Assembly (NCBI GenBank): GCA_963989385.1
Contig: OZ022512.1
Span: forward strand, 23,209,899 to 23,273,898
Source: Ctena decussata
Taxonomy: Eukaryota > Mollusca > Bivalvia > Lucinida > Lucinidae
Reading direction: 5' to 3'
Length of the DNA: 64,000 nt
Part shown: positions 1 to 8,084 of the stretch, piece by piece
How positions within the stretch are numbered: the stretch's first letter is position 1
Layout: every line of letters begins with the position of its first letter
Notes under the pieces: model-generated
Told to the model about the DNA's origin: nothing
Database searches by the model: none
What the model saw: the letters and a program-made list of their open reading frames with translations, nothing else
Program-made: the position numbers and the translations under genes

Positions 1-1
1 G

Positions 2-541
2 TTCAACGTGAGTTATAGACGTGTAGAAAATGCAATGGCTACATTATCTCAAGATGAATATCGCAGAGAAATGACACGATTATTTGAAGACATTGATGCC
101 TTACCAGACCTGGAGGAAGACGTAAGATTAGATTTCCATAAGCGTTTAGTAAATCCATCCTTTGAACACGAGTCACGCCGATCAAGCGGATGGGTATTTG
201 GCATACACAATTGCGCTGAGGACGATCTGACATACATTACCACACATATAGGGCATCATTATGCAAAAGGAAGAATAGACGAACATGGATTTTTATTTGG
301 ATATATTCTCTTGATGTCAGAGTGTGATGACATGGAAGTAGAGTACATGCTCGGACCATCTTCCGATGCGAGACCTATTCTTAGTCTACGGATAAAAGGC
401 TATGACGAACACATGAATGAGATGGCTGGCCAACAAGTATGGTTTGGCAATCAACAGCTGAGAGATGACATTAGACAAAGAGAAGACGATAAGTTAGAGT
501 TGCGGTACAGGACTAAATATTCTGACTTCATGATTTTATAA
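2..541 (+). CDS. Hypothetical acidic protein, partial at left edge
   Basis: This reading frame is open from the first bases of the window to a TAA at 539-541 and has no recognised family. The first in-frame ATG is at 35-37 (Met-Ala-Thr-Leu), so the protein either starts there (168 aa) or continues from upstream of the window; the GTG at 8 is not a credible eukaryotic start. It is charged and acidic, with many D/E/R residues, no signal peptide, no membrane segment, and a hydrophobic central stretch (Gly-Phe-Leu-Phe-Gly-Tyr-Ile-Leu-Leu). Length, density and lack of introns fit the compact cluster that follows. Only 54 bp separate its stop from the TATA box of the next ORF. It could be a viral or mobile-element protein; I cannot assign a function. 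Confidence 0.5.
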   Translation, partial: FNVSYRRVENAMATLSQDEYRREMTRLFEDIDALPDLEEDVRLDFHKRLVNPSFEHESRRSSGWVFGIHNCAEDDLTYITTHIGHHYAKGRIDEHGFLFGYILLMSECDDMEVEYMLGPSSDARPILSLRIKGYDEHMNEMAGQQVWFGNQQLRDDIRQREDDKLELRYRTKYSDFMIL

Positions 542-595
542 TTGGCACTGGATCCAATTAGTAACGTTAGTGCAAAAAGTTCACCAGCTATAGGC

Positions 596-602
596 TATAA
601 AA
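596..602 (+). promoter_or_regulatory. TATA box of the zinc-knuckle ORF
   Basis: TATAAAA lies 54 bp upstream of the ATG at 656. A TTCAGC initiator-like site sits about 30 bp downstream, near 629, which would give a 5' leader of only about 25 nt. Confidence 0.55.
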
Positions 603-655
603 CAGAGCGTGCCGACTCCTTGATTTAGTTCAGCTCTGACACTTGAACAGTAAAC

Positions 656-1033
656 ATGGATCCAAGAACAAATAACTTCAACAATGCCAAGAGCATCTAC
701 TATCACTGTACGGCACTGAAGAAACTCTTGAATGAAAAGGACAAAGAATTATTTCAGCCATTGGAGTCTTCACTGAAAGAACAGGACATCTTGAAGCCAC
801 CCTTTGGAAGTTGTTACCGCTGCTCCTCAACTCTACACTGGATATCTGAATGTCCACAGGCAGAGGCCAAAGCAGAGGACAAGCAGGAAGAATCCAGAGG
901 GACAAAGAGGAAATATCCATTTCGGGACACATCGGAGGTTCCAAGCAAACGAAGAAAGACGGACAGAGTATGTTTCTTTTGTAAATCTAAGGATCATAGA
1001 TCTAAAGACTGTGAACGAAAACTGAAACAGTGA
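656..1033 (+). CDS. Small basic protein with two CCHC zinc knuckles
   Basis: This is a 125-aa intronless ORF starting at ATG 656 behind a well-placed TATA box. It has two zinc knuckles of the form CX2CX4HX4C: C53-C56-H61-C66 and C106-C109-H114-C119. They are separated by a Lys/Arg/Glu-rich linker with nuclear-localisation-like KRK and KRRK clusters near residues 84-101. In known families such knuckles bind single-stranded nucleic acid (retroviral nucleocapsid, Gag-like proteins, cellular CCHC proteins). The N-terminal 45 residues look helical and have no recognised fold. No protease or polymerase is adjacent, so a complete retroelement is not supported. It is followed by a short degenerate tandem repeat and an AATAAA at 1308, so this member of the cluster appears to use ordinary polyadenylation. 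Confidence 0.6.
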   Translation: MDPRTNNFNNAKSIYYHCTALKKLLNEKDKELFQPLESSLKEQDILKPPFGSCYRCSSTLHWISECPQAEAKAEDKQEESRGTKRKYPFRDTSEVPSKRRKTDRVCFFCKSKDHRSKDCERKLKQ

Positions 1034-1049
1034 ACCCACAGTGATGATA

Positions 1050-1275
1050 CTAACAATGTGAGTTATGAGAGACTTTTAGTGTTATTATTACTACCAGTGA
1101 TTGTGAAAGACTCCTAGTGTTAAATGAACAATGTGAGAGACTTTCAGTATTATTATTACTACTAATGTGAGTTATTAAAGACGCTAAGTGTTAAATAAAC
1201 AATGCGAGTTATGAGAGACTTTCAGTATCATTACTACTAAGAGTTATGAGAGACTTTTTGTTGTTTAGAAGTTAT
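1050..1275 (+). repeat. Degenerate tandem repeat in the 3' region of the zinc-knuckle ORF
   Basis: About six imperfect units of 35-40 bp share GAGTTATGAGAGACTTT followed by AGTATTATTACTAC or AGTGTTAAAT. They lie between the ORF stop and the AATAAA, so they would be transcribed as 3' UTR. Confidence 0.6.
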
Positions 1276-1307
1276 GATAGTACTGTCATGTTTCTACATA
1301 GTTATTC

Positions 1308-1313
1308 AATAAA
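1308..1313 (+). terminator. Poly(A) signal AATAAA
   Basis: A canonical hexamer lies 275 nt after the stop codon of the zinc-knuckle ORF. It is the only member of the cluster with a polyadenylation signal instead of a histone-type stem-loop. Confidence 0.5.
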
Positions 1314-1374
1314 TTATTTTAAATGAATTAAGTGTTGTTTTCAATCAAAAGGTTTTCAATCGAAAGAGTTGAGT

Positions 1375-1390
1375 AGCCCTGAAAAGGGCT
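1375..1390 (-). terminator. Histone-type 3' stem-loop of the 64-aa ORF
   Basis: On the minus strand this reads AGCCCT-TTTC-AGGGCT: a 6-bp stem with the four-base UUUC loop of metazoan histone mRNAs. It is preceded by CCAAAC and followed by ACTC. The stem begins 23 nt after the TAA of the 1414-1608 ORF. The outer pair is A-T where the histone consensus has G-C. Confidence 0.7.
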
Positions 1391-1413
1391 GTTTGGGCGT
1401 TCTAAGTCTTCAC

Positions 1414-1608
1414 TTACTGTGAAGACTTTAACACAGGTTTTACGATCCCTACAACAGGATTAGTCTTGGACAGATTTACACCCCTTCTCCTCATGAAAAC
1501 TTCAAACCCCATCTTATTCTGTTGCCTTTCGACTTCTTTCCAATTTTTCTTCTTAAACGCCTTGCACAGTCGGCTCAGGTCAAAGGGAATATACTTTGAC
1601 AAACCCAT
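1414..1608 (-). CDS. Small basic protein (64 aa), unknown, with histone-type 3' end
   Basis: A single-exon ORF from ATG 1608 to TAA 1414. The protein is strongly basic (Lys/Arg-rich, including AFKKKNWKEVERQQNK and a MRRRG patch), with no signal peptide or membrane segment. I do not recognise it, and it has none of the histone-fold sequence features. A TATA-like run (1643-1655), an AP-1-like TGACTCA (1656-1662), a CCAAT motif and an octamer-like ATTCGCAT lie upstream. A histone-type stem-loop lies 23 nt after the stop. The whole unit from promoter to 3' signal is under 400 bp, the layout of a replication-dependent histone gene but with a different product. A nucleic-acid-binding role is possible from charge only. 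Confidence 0.5.
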   Translation of the reverse strand: MGLSKYIPFDLSRLCKAFKKKNWKEVERQQNKMGFEVFMRRRGVNLSKTNPVVGIVKPVLKSSQ

Positions 1609-1642
1609 ATTTGAGAATGAAGTTGTTAAAGGCAGTTGAATA

Positions 1643-1713
1643 GATATATATATATTGACTCATGGCGGACGTGAAAGACAGCATGCTTTCTTAACCAATC
1701 AAAACTATGCGAA
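1643..1713 (-). promoter_or_regulatory. Promoter of the 64-aa ORF
   Basis: On the minus strand, in order of approach to the ATG: CCAAT motif (seen as AACCAAT on plus, about 1692), octamer-like ATTCGCAT (about 1706-1713, one mismatch to ATTTGCAT), TGAGTCA/TGACTCA (1656-1662), and TATATATATA (1643-1655). CCAAT and octamer boxes are classical elements of histone promoters; the match here is suggestive only. Confidence 0.4.
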
Positions 1714-1772
1714 TTAGTTATGGGGTTTTATGCAACTATCAACACAGTATTTCTTTCTGAATAAAATGAAGT

Positions 1773-1788
1773 GGCCCTGAAAAGGGCC
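1773..1788 (-). terminator. Canonical histone 3' stem-loop
   Basis: On the minus strand this reads GGCCCT-TTTC-AGGGCC, an exact match to the histone mRNA stem-loop consensus (GGYYYT, 4-nt loop, ARRRCC). It is preceded by GAAAC and followed by ACTTCA. It lies 27 nt after the TGA of the 120-aa ORF, within the usual distance for histone mRNAs. Confidence 0.8.
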
Positions 1789-1815
1789 GTTTCGTGAGGC
1801 AGTGCTCAAAAGATC

Positions 1816-2178
1816 TCATGTGCAAGGACAACGGCTTGGCCTTCCGCCGCAGGCTGGAAATCTAACACTCCACTGCTGGTAAGAGATTGTCCCCTGTTGC
1901 TGATAATAGAAGGGGGGAGCGTCAGCTTCCCTGTCCCAGTCCTCAGCCATGGGACTTTCTCTTTCCTGCCGTCGGTAGTTGGCTGGTGGCGGCTCGCGGT
2001 CCTCTGGCTTCATCTCTGTCCATTCTTCTTTTACTGGAACTCTCTGTTCCTCCTCTTTTCTTCTTTCTATGGCCCTCCGCGTAATCTCAAAGATGTGCTT
2101 CAGCACCTCCACTGCCCTCTGCACAGAGTCCAACTGCGCCTCCAATTGTCTCAAACAGGTTTCTTCGAAGTCAGCCAT
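1816..2178 (-). CDS. Coiled-coil protein (120 aa), unknown, with histone-type 3' end
   Basis: The first ATG is at 2178 (Met-Ala-Asp-Phe); the upstream extension to 2202 has no ATG and lies close to the TATA box, so it is excluded. Residues about 5-48 form a heptad-rich helix (LRQLEAQLDSVQRAVEVLKH) followed by an acidic/proline-rich middle and a Gln/Tyr-rich segment. The tail carries a few cysteines. No family is recognised and there are no membrane segments. The minus-strand TATA motif ATAAATA (2212-2218) sits about 34 bp before the ATG, giving a very short leader. A perfect histone stem-loop follows the TGA. It faces away from the 2318 gene across a 139-bp shared promoter, like an H2A/H2B pair in layout but not in sequence. 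Confidence 0.55.
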   Translation of the reverse strand: MADFEETCLRQLEAQLDSVQRAVEVLKHIFEITRRAIERRKEEEQRVPVKEEWTEMKPEDREPPPANYRRQERESPMAEDWDREADAPPFYYQQQGTISYQQWSVRFPACGGRPSRCPCT

Positions 2179-2317
2179 CGTAACAATGTGCCAATGGGTC
2201 AATGCGCAAGCTATTTATGCAGTCAGCGCGGACCTGATAGAAAGCAAGAAAGTAAGTAGGTCAATCCAACTGAGAAGTATATAAGGACATACTGGAGTGC
2301 TTTGCAGTCATGTCAAT
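2179..2317. promoter_or_regulatory. Divergent promoter with two TATA boxes
   Basis: Minus-directed ATAAATA at 2212-2218 serves the 120-aa ORF. Plus-directed TATATAAG at 2276-2283, with an initiator-like GCAGTCA near 2305, serves the ORF at 2318. Both leaders would be about 10-35 nt. Confidence 0.55.
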
Positions 2318-2773
2318 ATGGAGAATGCGTTCACTTTGGACGATATTGTAAAAGATCTGAGAGGATCGGATATCTTAGCGACTGCAGTCAATTCTATCAT
2401 GGACGACGGTCAACAACAACAAACGTATGTTTAGCCGACGACGTACTACCAACCAGTACAGACTAGGACGACGCAGCAAGGCATGGGCGCTCTAGCGAAT
2501 ATCATCAAAGAATTAAATGACCTGAAGACCAGAATTCAAAGATTAGAAGAACAACAACAGCAGCCCAGCATGCTAGAATTCAGCGTCAAGCCTATCAAAA
2601 TACCCCTGACTATTGATGTGACCACTTCGGAAGAACACACAGAATCGAGATGTGGCGTAGGTTTACACTGCAAGAACATAGAGAATCCTAGAAAAAAGAA
2701 AACGAGATTGACAAAAAAAAATAGCCGCTATAACAAACAAACAGTCCTTTTCAGGACTACCCAATTCTTTTAG
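2318..2773 (+). pseudogene. Broken Gln-rich coiled-coil gene with histone-type 3' end
   Basis: ATG 2318 opens a frame that runs 38 codons to an in-frame TAG (2432-2434). The same frame continues past the stop through a Gln-rich coiled-coil (for example KELNDLKTRIQRLEEQQQQ) to a Lys-rich tail. The frame then crosses the histone-type stem-loop at 2743 and stops only at 2771, downstream of the expected cleavage site. A TAG in another frame lies directly after a nine-A run (2713-2721), so a homopolymer frameshift near the 3' end is likely. With a nonsense codon and a probable frameshift I call it a pseudogene; readthrough or a sequencing error in the A-run is an alternative. Family unknown. Confidence 0.5.
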
Positions 2774-2778
2774 AAAGA
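2743..2778 (+). terminator. Complete histone pre-mRNA 3' processing signal
   Basis: The stem-loop AGTCCT-TTTC-AGGACT (2743-2758) is followed at once by ACCCA (2759-2763), the classical cleavage context. About 10 nt further is the purine-rich AGAAAGA (2772-2778), which matches the histone downstream element that pairs with U7 snRNA. The 5' flank AACAAAC is also typical. Confidence 0.8.
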
Positions 2779-2779
2779 T

Positions 2780-3249
2780 TACCCCATACGAGTTGTTGCA
2801 TTCTGCACACAAACCTCATGACTAACTGCATTAAAAATAATATACACATCTACTTCTTAACTTTAATAACAATTCCAGTATAATTTCAACATTTACAAAC
2901 CTTAAATACGCTATTTTCCCTTGAAAATACACTAAGCGCAGCTTCTATGGCGGCCAACGTCTTGTTTACTTCGGCTAGAAATAACTGACGTCATAAACGT
3001 ACAAACATAACGTCACAACTGGCCAAAGACGTCGCGTGATCCCGCAAGTTTTCTTGTGTGCTCCTACAGATCCTACAAACTTCCTACAACGTCCCGCAAA
3101 GTTGCGTGCATGATCCCACGGCTATTTCTTGTGGGAAAATGGCACTGAATCGTCCTAAGAACAGCTCTGAGAGCCTAAGAACTTGACTTCTACGGCTTTA
3201 AAAGGGCCTAACAGAGGCTTACTAGTCTGAGGAAGTTAACTCATGGATT
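2780..3249. other. No gene seen
   Basis: AT-rich spacer with no sustained reading frame and no clear repeat structure; it separates the compact cluster from the repeat field. Confidence 0.5.
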
Positions 3250-3359
3250 GTCATCTATGGGGACCACCATGTATTTTTACACTAGGCGACCGTGCGGACT
3301 TTTTTTTCAGGCCAAAAGTCTGTGTAAAAATACATGGGAAAATCGGTCCCCATAGTGAC
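3250..3359. repeat. Hairpin MITE-like inverted repeat
   Basis: GTCA(T)CTATGGGGACC plus ATGTATTTTTACAC at the left is mirrored at the right by GTGTAAAAATACATG and GGTCCCCATAGTGAC, with a loop of about 35 bp. Confidence 0.65.
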
Positions 3360-3496
3360 TGTCCTTACTACTTATGACAGTCACAAGGCTGAGGAAAGTA
3401 CTGCCTCAACCTCGTAGAGAGGACATTCGGGCAGGTGCGTAGAGCGGTCGAGCAAGGAAAAAGAAACGTTTAAAAAAGTGACATGTACAAGTCCTT

Positions 3497-3760
3497 TAGG
3501 CCACAGTCTCACTGTCACGTTTTGACTGCTAGTTTTTACTTCGTTTTTAAACGTGGTAAAGTGGCACATTTATGTTTTTTTTGCGGTGCACTTTCTATGT
3601 ATCTTTCTAACACAGTGCGCCTATAGAAGCAATGACAAACTTCCGTGTTTTATTCTGCAACAATTCACTGTTGCGGAGCGCGTGAGTCTAATTTCTGACG
3701 TCACTGGCAGTACTGACGTAATTTGTGACGTTTTGGGAAGTGAGACGGTGTAACGTCTCT
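3497..3760 (+). repeat. Solo left-end fragment of the TTAA-element family at 4111
   Basis: GGCCACAGTCTCACTGTCACG and the following TTTTGACTGCT..TTTTACTTCGTTTT closely match 4115-4175, but the flanking TTAA is TTTA here and there is no matching right end nearby, so this is a fragment or duplicated end. Confidence 0.5.
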
Positions 3761-3911
3761 TTTTCTTTATAAATTCGCTTTAAAAACGTACATCTATCTT
3801 AGATACAGTTAAGAATATTGGCGGGAGCATGAACGCGCTGGCAGGAAGGTTGGGAGAATTTGAAGGCAAGGAATACTTTTTCAGAGTTTTTGAGTGTTAG
3901 AATCGAAATAG

Positions 3912-4069
3912 TTCAGCTCTGGCATTGAATTGTTGAGTAAAAATTCACTGTTTGTCGGTCAGTTGTAAGTAGATATATCACTCGCGCTCCGCGCTCGTGA
4001 TATGGTCTACTTTACAACTGACCTCCAAACAGTAAATTATTACTCAATAATTCACTGCTAGAGCTGATC
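3912..4069. repeat. Palindromic repeat of about 160 bp
   Basis: TCAGCTCTGGCATTGAAT and GTCAGTTGTAA..GTAGA..ATATCAC at the left are mirrored at the right up to GAGCTGA. The centre is CGCGCTCCGCGCTCG. Typical of a small foldback MITE. Confidence 0.65.
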
Positions 4070-4219
4070 CATTTCTTAAATAAGCTTTCTTCCAGCGTAC
4101 AGCGAAGACCTTAAGGCCACAGTCTCACTGTCACGTTTTGACTGCTGCTAGGTTTTACTTCGTTTTAAAACGCGGCAAAGCGGCACATTATGGGGTCTTT
4201 GCGGTGCACTTTATATGTA

Positions 4220-4330
4220 TCAGTAAGATTTCTTCCAGCGTACAGCGAAGACCCTGATCAGACTGCAGATGTCCAGGCTGATCTTGGTTTTCTTCGTTGG
4301 GCGCGATTTTTCGTATGCGTTGGTTCTTTC
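4220..4330 (+). repeat. Half copy of the 245-bp GCCGCGACACGAC MITE
   Basis: GCGAAGACCCTGATCAGACTG followed by CCAGGCTGATCTTGG matches the right half of the MITE described at 17326-17570. A 20-bp stretch ending in AGCGAAGACC is also present just before 4111, so the junction has been duplicated or rearranged. Confidence 0.45.
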
Positions 4331-5262
4331 AGTTCAGTTCAGTTCAATTCTCTTATCGACGTTCCTCAAGTGGCTCAACGTTGGTTCTTGTGAGTATTGA
4401 TCCATTTTGCTGTACAGACACTTGGCTTTACATTTCAAGGTTTAGTGACGTTGCGCATGTTATTTGACGCTCTACGTCGCGTTACTTTTTCACTGACGGA
4501 CGTGACGTTACTTGTTTTTCAAATACGGTCTAGTTTCTTAAGAAGACGAAAGTCGAAACTATAAAACCTGTGTGTTGTCTTATTTCTGGACTTTATTGTA
4601 AAATGTAGTGAATACGTATATAGATGTAGCTAAACACTACGCCTTGATACGTTTTATTTAGAATGTTTAACTCAAAAATGGCATTTTGATATACGTAGTG
4701 TATACCTAGTAAAACGTAGCAACACGTAGTTAAACGTGGTCAAAATGTACTAAAACGTAGCCGAAACGCATTTAATACGTACAAAACGTGACGTAACAAG
4801 TAAAACCCAGGGGTCCTCTGAGCCTCAGTCTCAATGCCACGTATTTAGAGCAAGGTTTTTCTGTTATTCAAAACGTACCAAAGCGGGAATATGCGTATAA
4901 AAGCGTAGTGAATTCTTATTATATACGGATATATACAGCTACATACGTGGCCTAGCTACGTTTGAATCGAAAATTAAATTAAAGTATCCATAGTCCTATC
5001 AGTCGTATAAACGTCTAAACTCAAAGCATTATAAAAAGCGGTTCCACCTTCGCGTTTGTTAATAAAAGTTGGGTTGACGTGCATCGATTGAGTTATATAA
5101 CTGGCAAAAGGGAGAGAAAACAAGTTTTTGAAAAATAACAATTAACTCCACAAAATACAATTTCCTGGTCTGGTTTTTCGTCTAGCAATGCTATATAAAC
5201 ATAGGCGGGATAGTGACTGGGGCTCCAGGCCTGTACATTGTACTTTTACCATTTTATTCCAC

Positions 5263-6675
5263 TTAAGGTGAGGTGGGAGTAATTCAGCGCCACTGTGCGG
5301 CAGTTTTTTGTCGCAACGTTACGTAATGACGTCAAACGTTCCGTCTGAGAAAAACAAGATGGCGTCAACATTGTCCGCTTCTTTAATTACATGTACTACA
5401 TGGTCTGATTACAAACTGCAAAGAGGCTGAGCGCTGGGTGAAATTAAAAGGAAAGCTTTTCTCTGGCGGTTTCTCATCAGCTTGTTAGATGGAGTTTGCA
5501 TCTGCTGTTGCAATAATTTTATTACAAATTTCATACAATACCGCCTCATGAAATTGAAATGAGAAGTCAGATCACTGTCTACACTTCGACCACGCATTTT
5601 AGAGTTCCGCCTCCAGCGGTTCTCGAATCCGAAACCGCTAGATCAGCAGGCCAGCGCTTAACCTACTGAGCTACCGGGGCTCCTCGGGTGTTATCAGATA
5701 GATCGGGATGGAGGGGTGGATGGATGGGTGATTGGTGTATGGAGATTTTACGTCTTTTTTGACAGTAATTCAGTCATATCAGGACCATGGTAATGTGATA
5801 ATGAAATGCTGTATGCAATGGGGTGCCTGTAAATAGTATAGGGGCGTAATAGCAATGTTTCCGATTTTTTTTTTTTTTTTTTTTTTGTCATTCTTAAGGA
5901 AACGTTAGCCAAGACGGCTAATGCACTGAGAGAAAATGTACTACATCCGCTTTCCCGGGGATGACAATCATGAGTGACGAAAGTCCCAGACAAATTTTGC
6001 CGGGATCCTACAATAAGCGACGGTTGATACGTGGCGCGAAAAGTAAAGTAACGTTAACGTCACCATGCGCGACGTTAACATTTCAGTCTAAAGAGACAGT
6101 ACGCTAGGCATTTTATGCACTTTAGCTCAAAGGTTAAGTCGGCGACCTACTATTTTTATAGTTTAAACATATTTAATTGCCATATTGTTATGCAATGGGG
6201 TTGGGCCACAAGTTCTACCAACATTAGTTACGGCCCTTCCCCTATAATACAAATAAAAGGTGAACAAAGGCGGTACAAATATAAACAAAAAATCAGGTTA
6301 AGTATAAGAAACAAATGCAAATAATAAAGGAAAAGGGAGAAAGGTGTGAAAACTATTTGTATTGCTTTAATGTAAACTTCTGTCATTTGGCCATACTGTG
6401 TTAGTTTGTAAAGAAAAAAATGTGTTTTGTTTTCTGAGAATGAAGGTTGTTTATCCAAGAGAGACGTGCAAAAAAATACGTTTTCCATAGAACGCCATTA
6501 TAACGTCGTGTCGAAAATGAGGAAAAATTGACGTTTTCGAGGCCAGATATCTTGAAAACGACTACGGCGACACCACCTTTTTATTACATTTTCTGAAAGA
6601 GGAGCTAAAAATGTACAATATAGGGAAGTATAAATAAAATCATATGTTTTGTCAGTTACTCCCACCTCACCTTAA
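5263..6675. mobile_element. TTAA-flanked non-autonomous element, 1.4 kb, nested
   Basis: The ends are a perfect 20-bp inverted repeat: TTAAGGTGAGGTGGGAGTAA at 5263-5282 and its exact complement at 6656-6675. The interior has no transposase. It carries a SINE head (5594-5690), a 22-T run (5865-5886) and, at 6190-6240, a segment (TTGGGCCACAAGTTCTACC..) that recurs near 61765. It sits inside the 4111-7100 element. Confidence 0.7.
5594..5690 (-). mobile_element. tRNA-derived SINE head
   Basis: On the minus strand GAGCCCCGGTAGCTCAGTAGG (A box) and a B-box-like GGATTCGAGAA lie at the normal tRNA spacing. Same family as 17042 and 63410. Only the head is clear. It is not a functional tRNA: the acceptor arms do not pair properly. 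Confidence 0.55.
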
Positions 6676-7234
6676 TGAAATCGAAAGCAGGTCATTTTAG
6701 TTGCCAACTAAAATGACCCAAATAAGTTTTCAAACCCTTTTTGTGTAAAACTCATAGATGTTTTATTTGTTTAAAGCCGGCAAATCACGGTCATTTACAA
6801 TGACGAAACTATAGTAAAAGGCTTGCAGCGATACCTCATGATAAAATTTTTCATGTTGATAGAGCAATGGGGCCTTTAAACGTAGCATTTCGAAATAATT
6901 ACGGCTTCTGAAAACGTGGCACTAAACCGTTTGATAACCGGGTAATTCGAAGTAAATCGTAGTTAAACGTACTAGAAACGTACTAGACACGTAGTAACAC
7001 CTAAATACCAACAAAACGGGGTACATATTTTGCCAAACGTAGGGCGGGAAACGCAGAACAACCAAGTCCTGAAAACGTGACAGTGAGACTGGGCCATTAA
7101 GACAGTTGCTTGAGATTTTGCCTAATATTGCACGGTAATACCGCTGGTCTCCTCCCGCTGGATTATGGCACAGCCCAACAGTTAGTACTAGAACCTGTGC
7201 ACGACAGCCTTCGTCATTAGCTTACATGTAAATT

Positions 7235-7505
7235 AAAACAAACAAGGTAGAGGTTTTCCATTGTCTTGTGGCCGTGCGGACAGAGGCTGTTGGAGCCTAC
7301 AGTGTTTCAGACACAGACTATGATAGAGGGAGCCTACATGAATACCTCTCCTTTCAGAGACATTAACCTTCCCTGATTCGAAACAGGCACCCATTTTTTG
7401 CTGGGATGGTATAGTCAGTATTTTAGTCATTGTCCCGGCTGGCGACTCGAACCTGTTACCCTCTGCGCGGAAGAGCAGAACAGATTTCTAGACTTCTCTT
7501 TTTTC
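7235..7505 (-). mobile_element. SINE copy, family ending in GGAAAACCT..ACCTT
   Basis: On the minus strand a B-box-like CAGGTTCGAGTCGCC is followed by TGGGTGCC..TTCGAATCAGGGAAGG and a 3' part TGGAAAACCTCTACCTTG. It aligns in order with the SINE at 36795-37077 and with tails at 31770 and 55605. Confidence 0.5.
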
Positions 7506-8084
7506 ACTTCACTTGCCGTTTTCCGTCCACCATAACTTTCATAATTTCAGGATTACAAAAGTGTCAGGAAGAAGTAGTATTTGTCACATTTTAGGGTTGT
7601 TGCATGCGATTGGATAGTTACGTTTTCATGGTACAGATCAAACGCAAATTTCACAGATATTTGAAAAAATGCATTCGAAATGTGTGAAAAATGCGACTGG
7701 ATTCGTCACACAAGTGAAAAATGCGTTCTGTGAACATTGCGGTCTCACACAGCTACCATAAAACTTGAAGGCCTTGAACCACTTTTCTGTATGTACCTAT
7801 TACGAACTGTACTTTACTCCTTTATTATATATACAAAATCGGTTCAAAACATTTTATGTCTAATTATTTTAGAACAAAATATGAAATCTCATATTCAAAG
7901 CAATAATAGATTCACTAATGTTTATCCTGATTTCACGTAATTGTAACTTCCTTTTCGATATTTTTATTATGTGTCAATAAGTCGGTTAAGGAAATCTCAA
8001 TTAGGTTATAATTGGAAAGTATGTCTATACCAGGGAACACTTTGGTTCAATGCGAATTTGATGGTTCTTGGCCATGACAGCGTT
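7506..8084. other. No gene seen
   Basis: AT-rich DNA with a few short GTGAAAAATGCG duplications near 7670-7730; no supported ORF. Confidence 0.5.

Larger units (their letters stand above)
4111..7100. mobile_element. TTAA-flanked non-autonomous element, about 3.0 kb
   Basis: The left end reads TTAA-GGCCACAGTCTCACTGTC-ACGTTTT and the right end AAAACGT-GACAGTGAGACTGGGCCA-TTAA, an inverted repeat of about 25 bp bounded by TTAA on both sides. The interior is noncoding and unusually rich in ACGT-containing words (ACGTAGT, AAACGTAC) between about 4600 and 5000 and again 6890-7060. A second TTAA element (5263-6675) is nested inside. A TTAA duplication is the hallmark of piggyBac-type insertion; no transposase is present, so that assignment is inference. 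Confidence 0.6.

Noticed and set aside
656..1033. Retroviral or LTR-retrotransposon Gag
   Set aside because: Two zinc knuckles alone are not enough: no capsid domain, protease, polymerase or LTR is adjacent.
1414..2773. A true histone gene cluster
   Set aside because: Promoter layout and 3' stem-loops fit, but the proteins have no histone-fold sequence and no resemblance to H1, H2A, H2B, H3 or H4.
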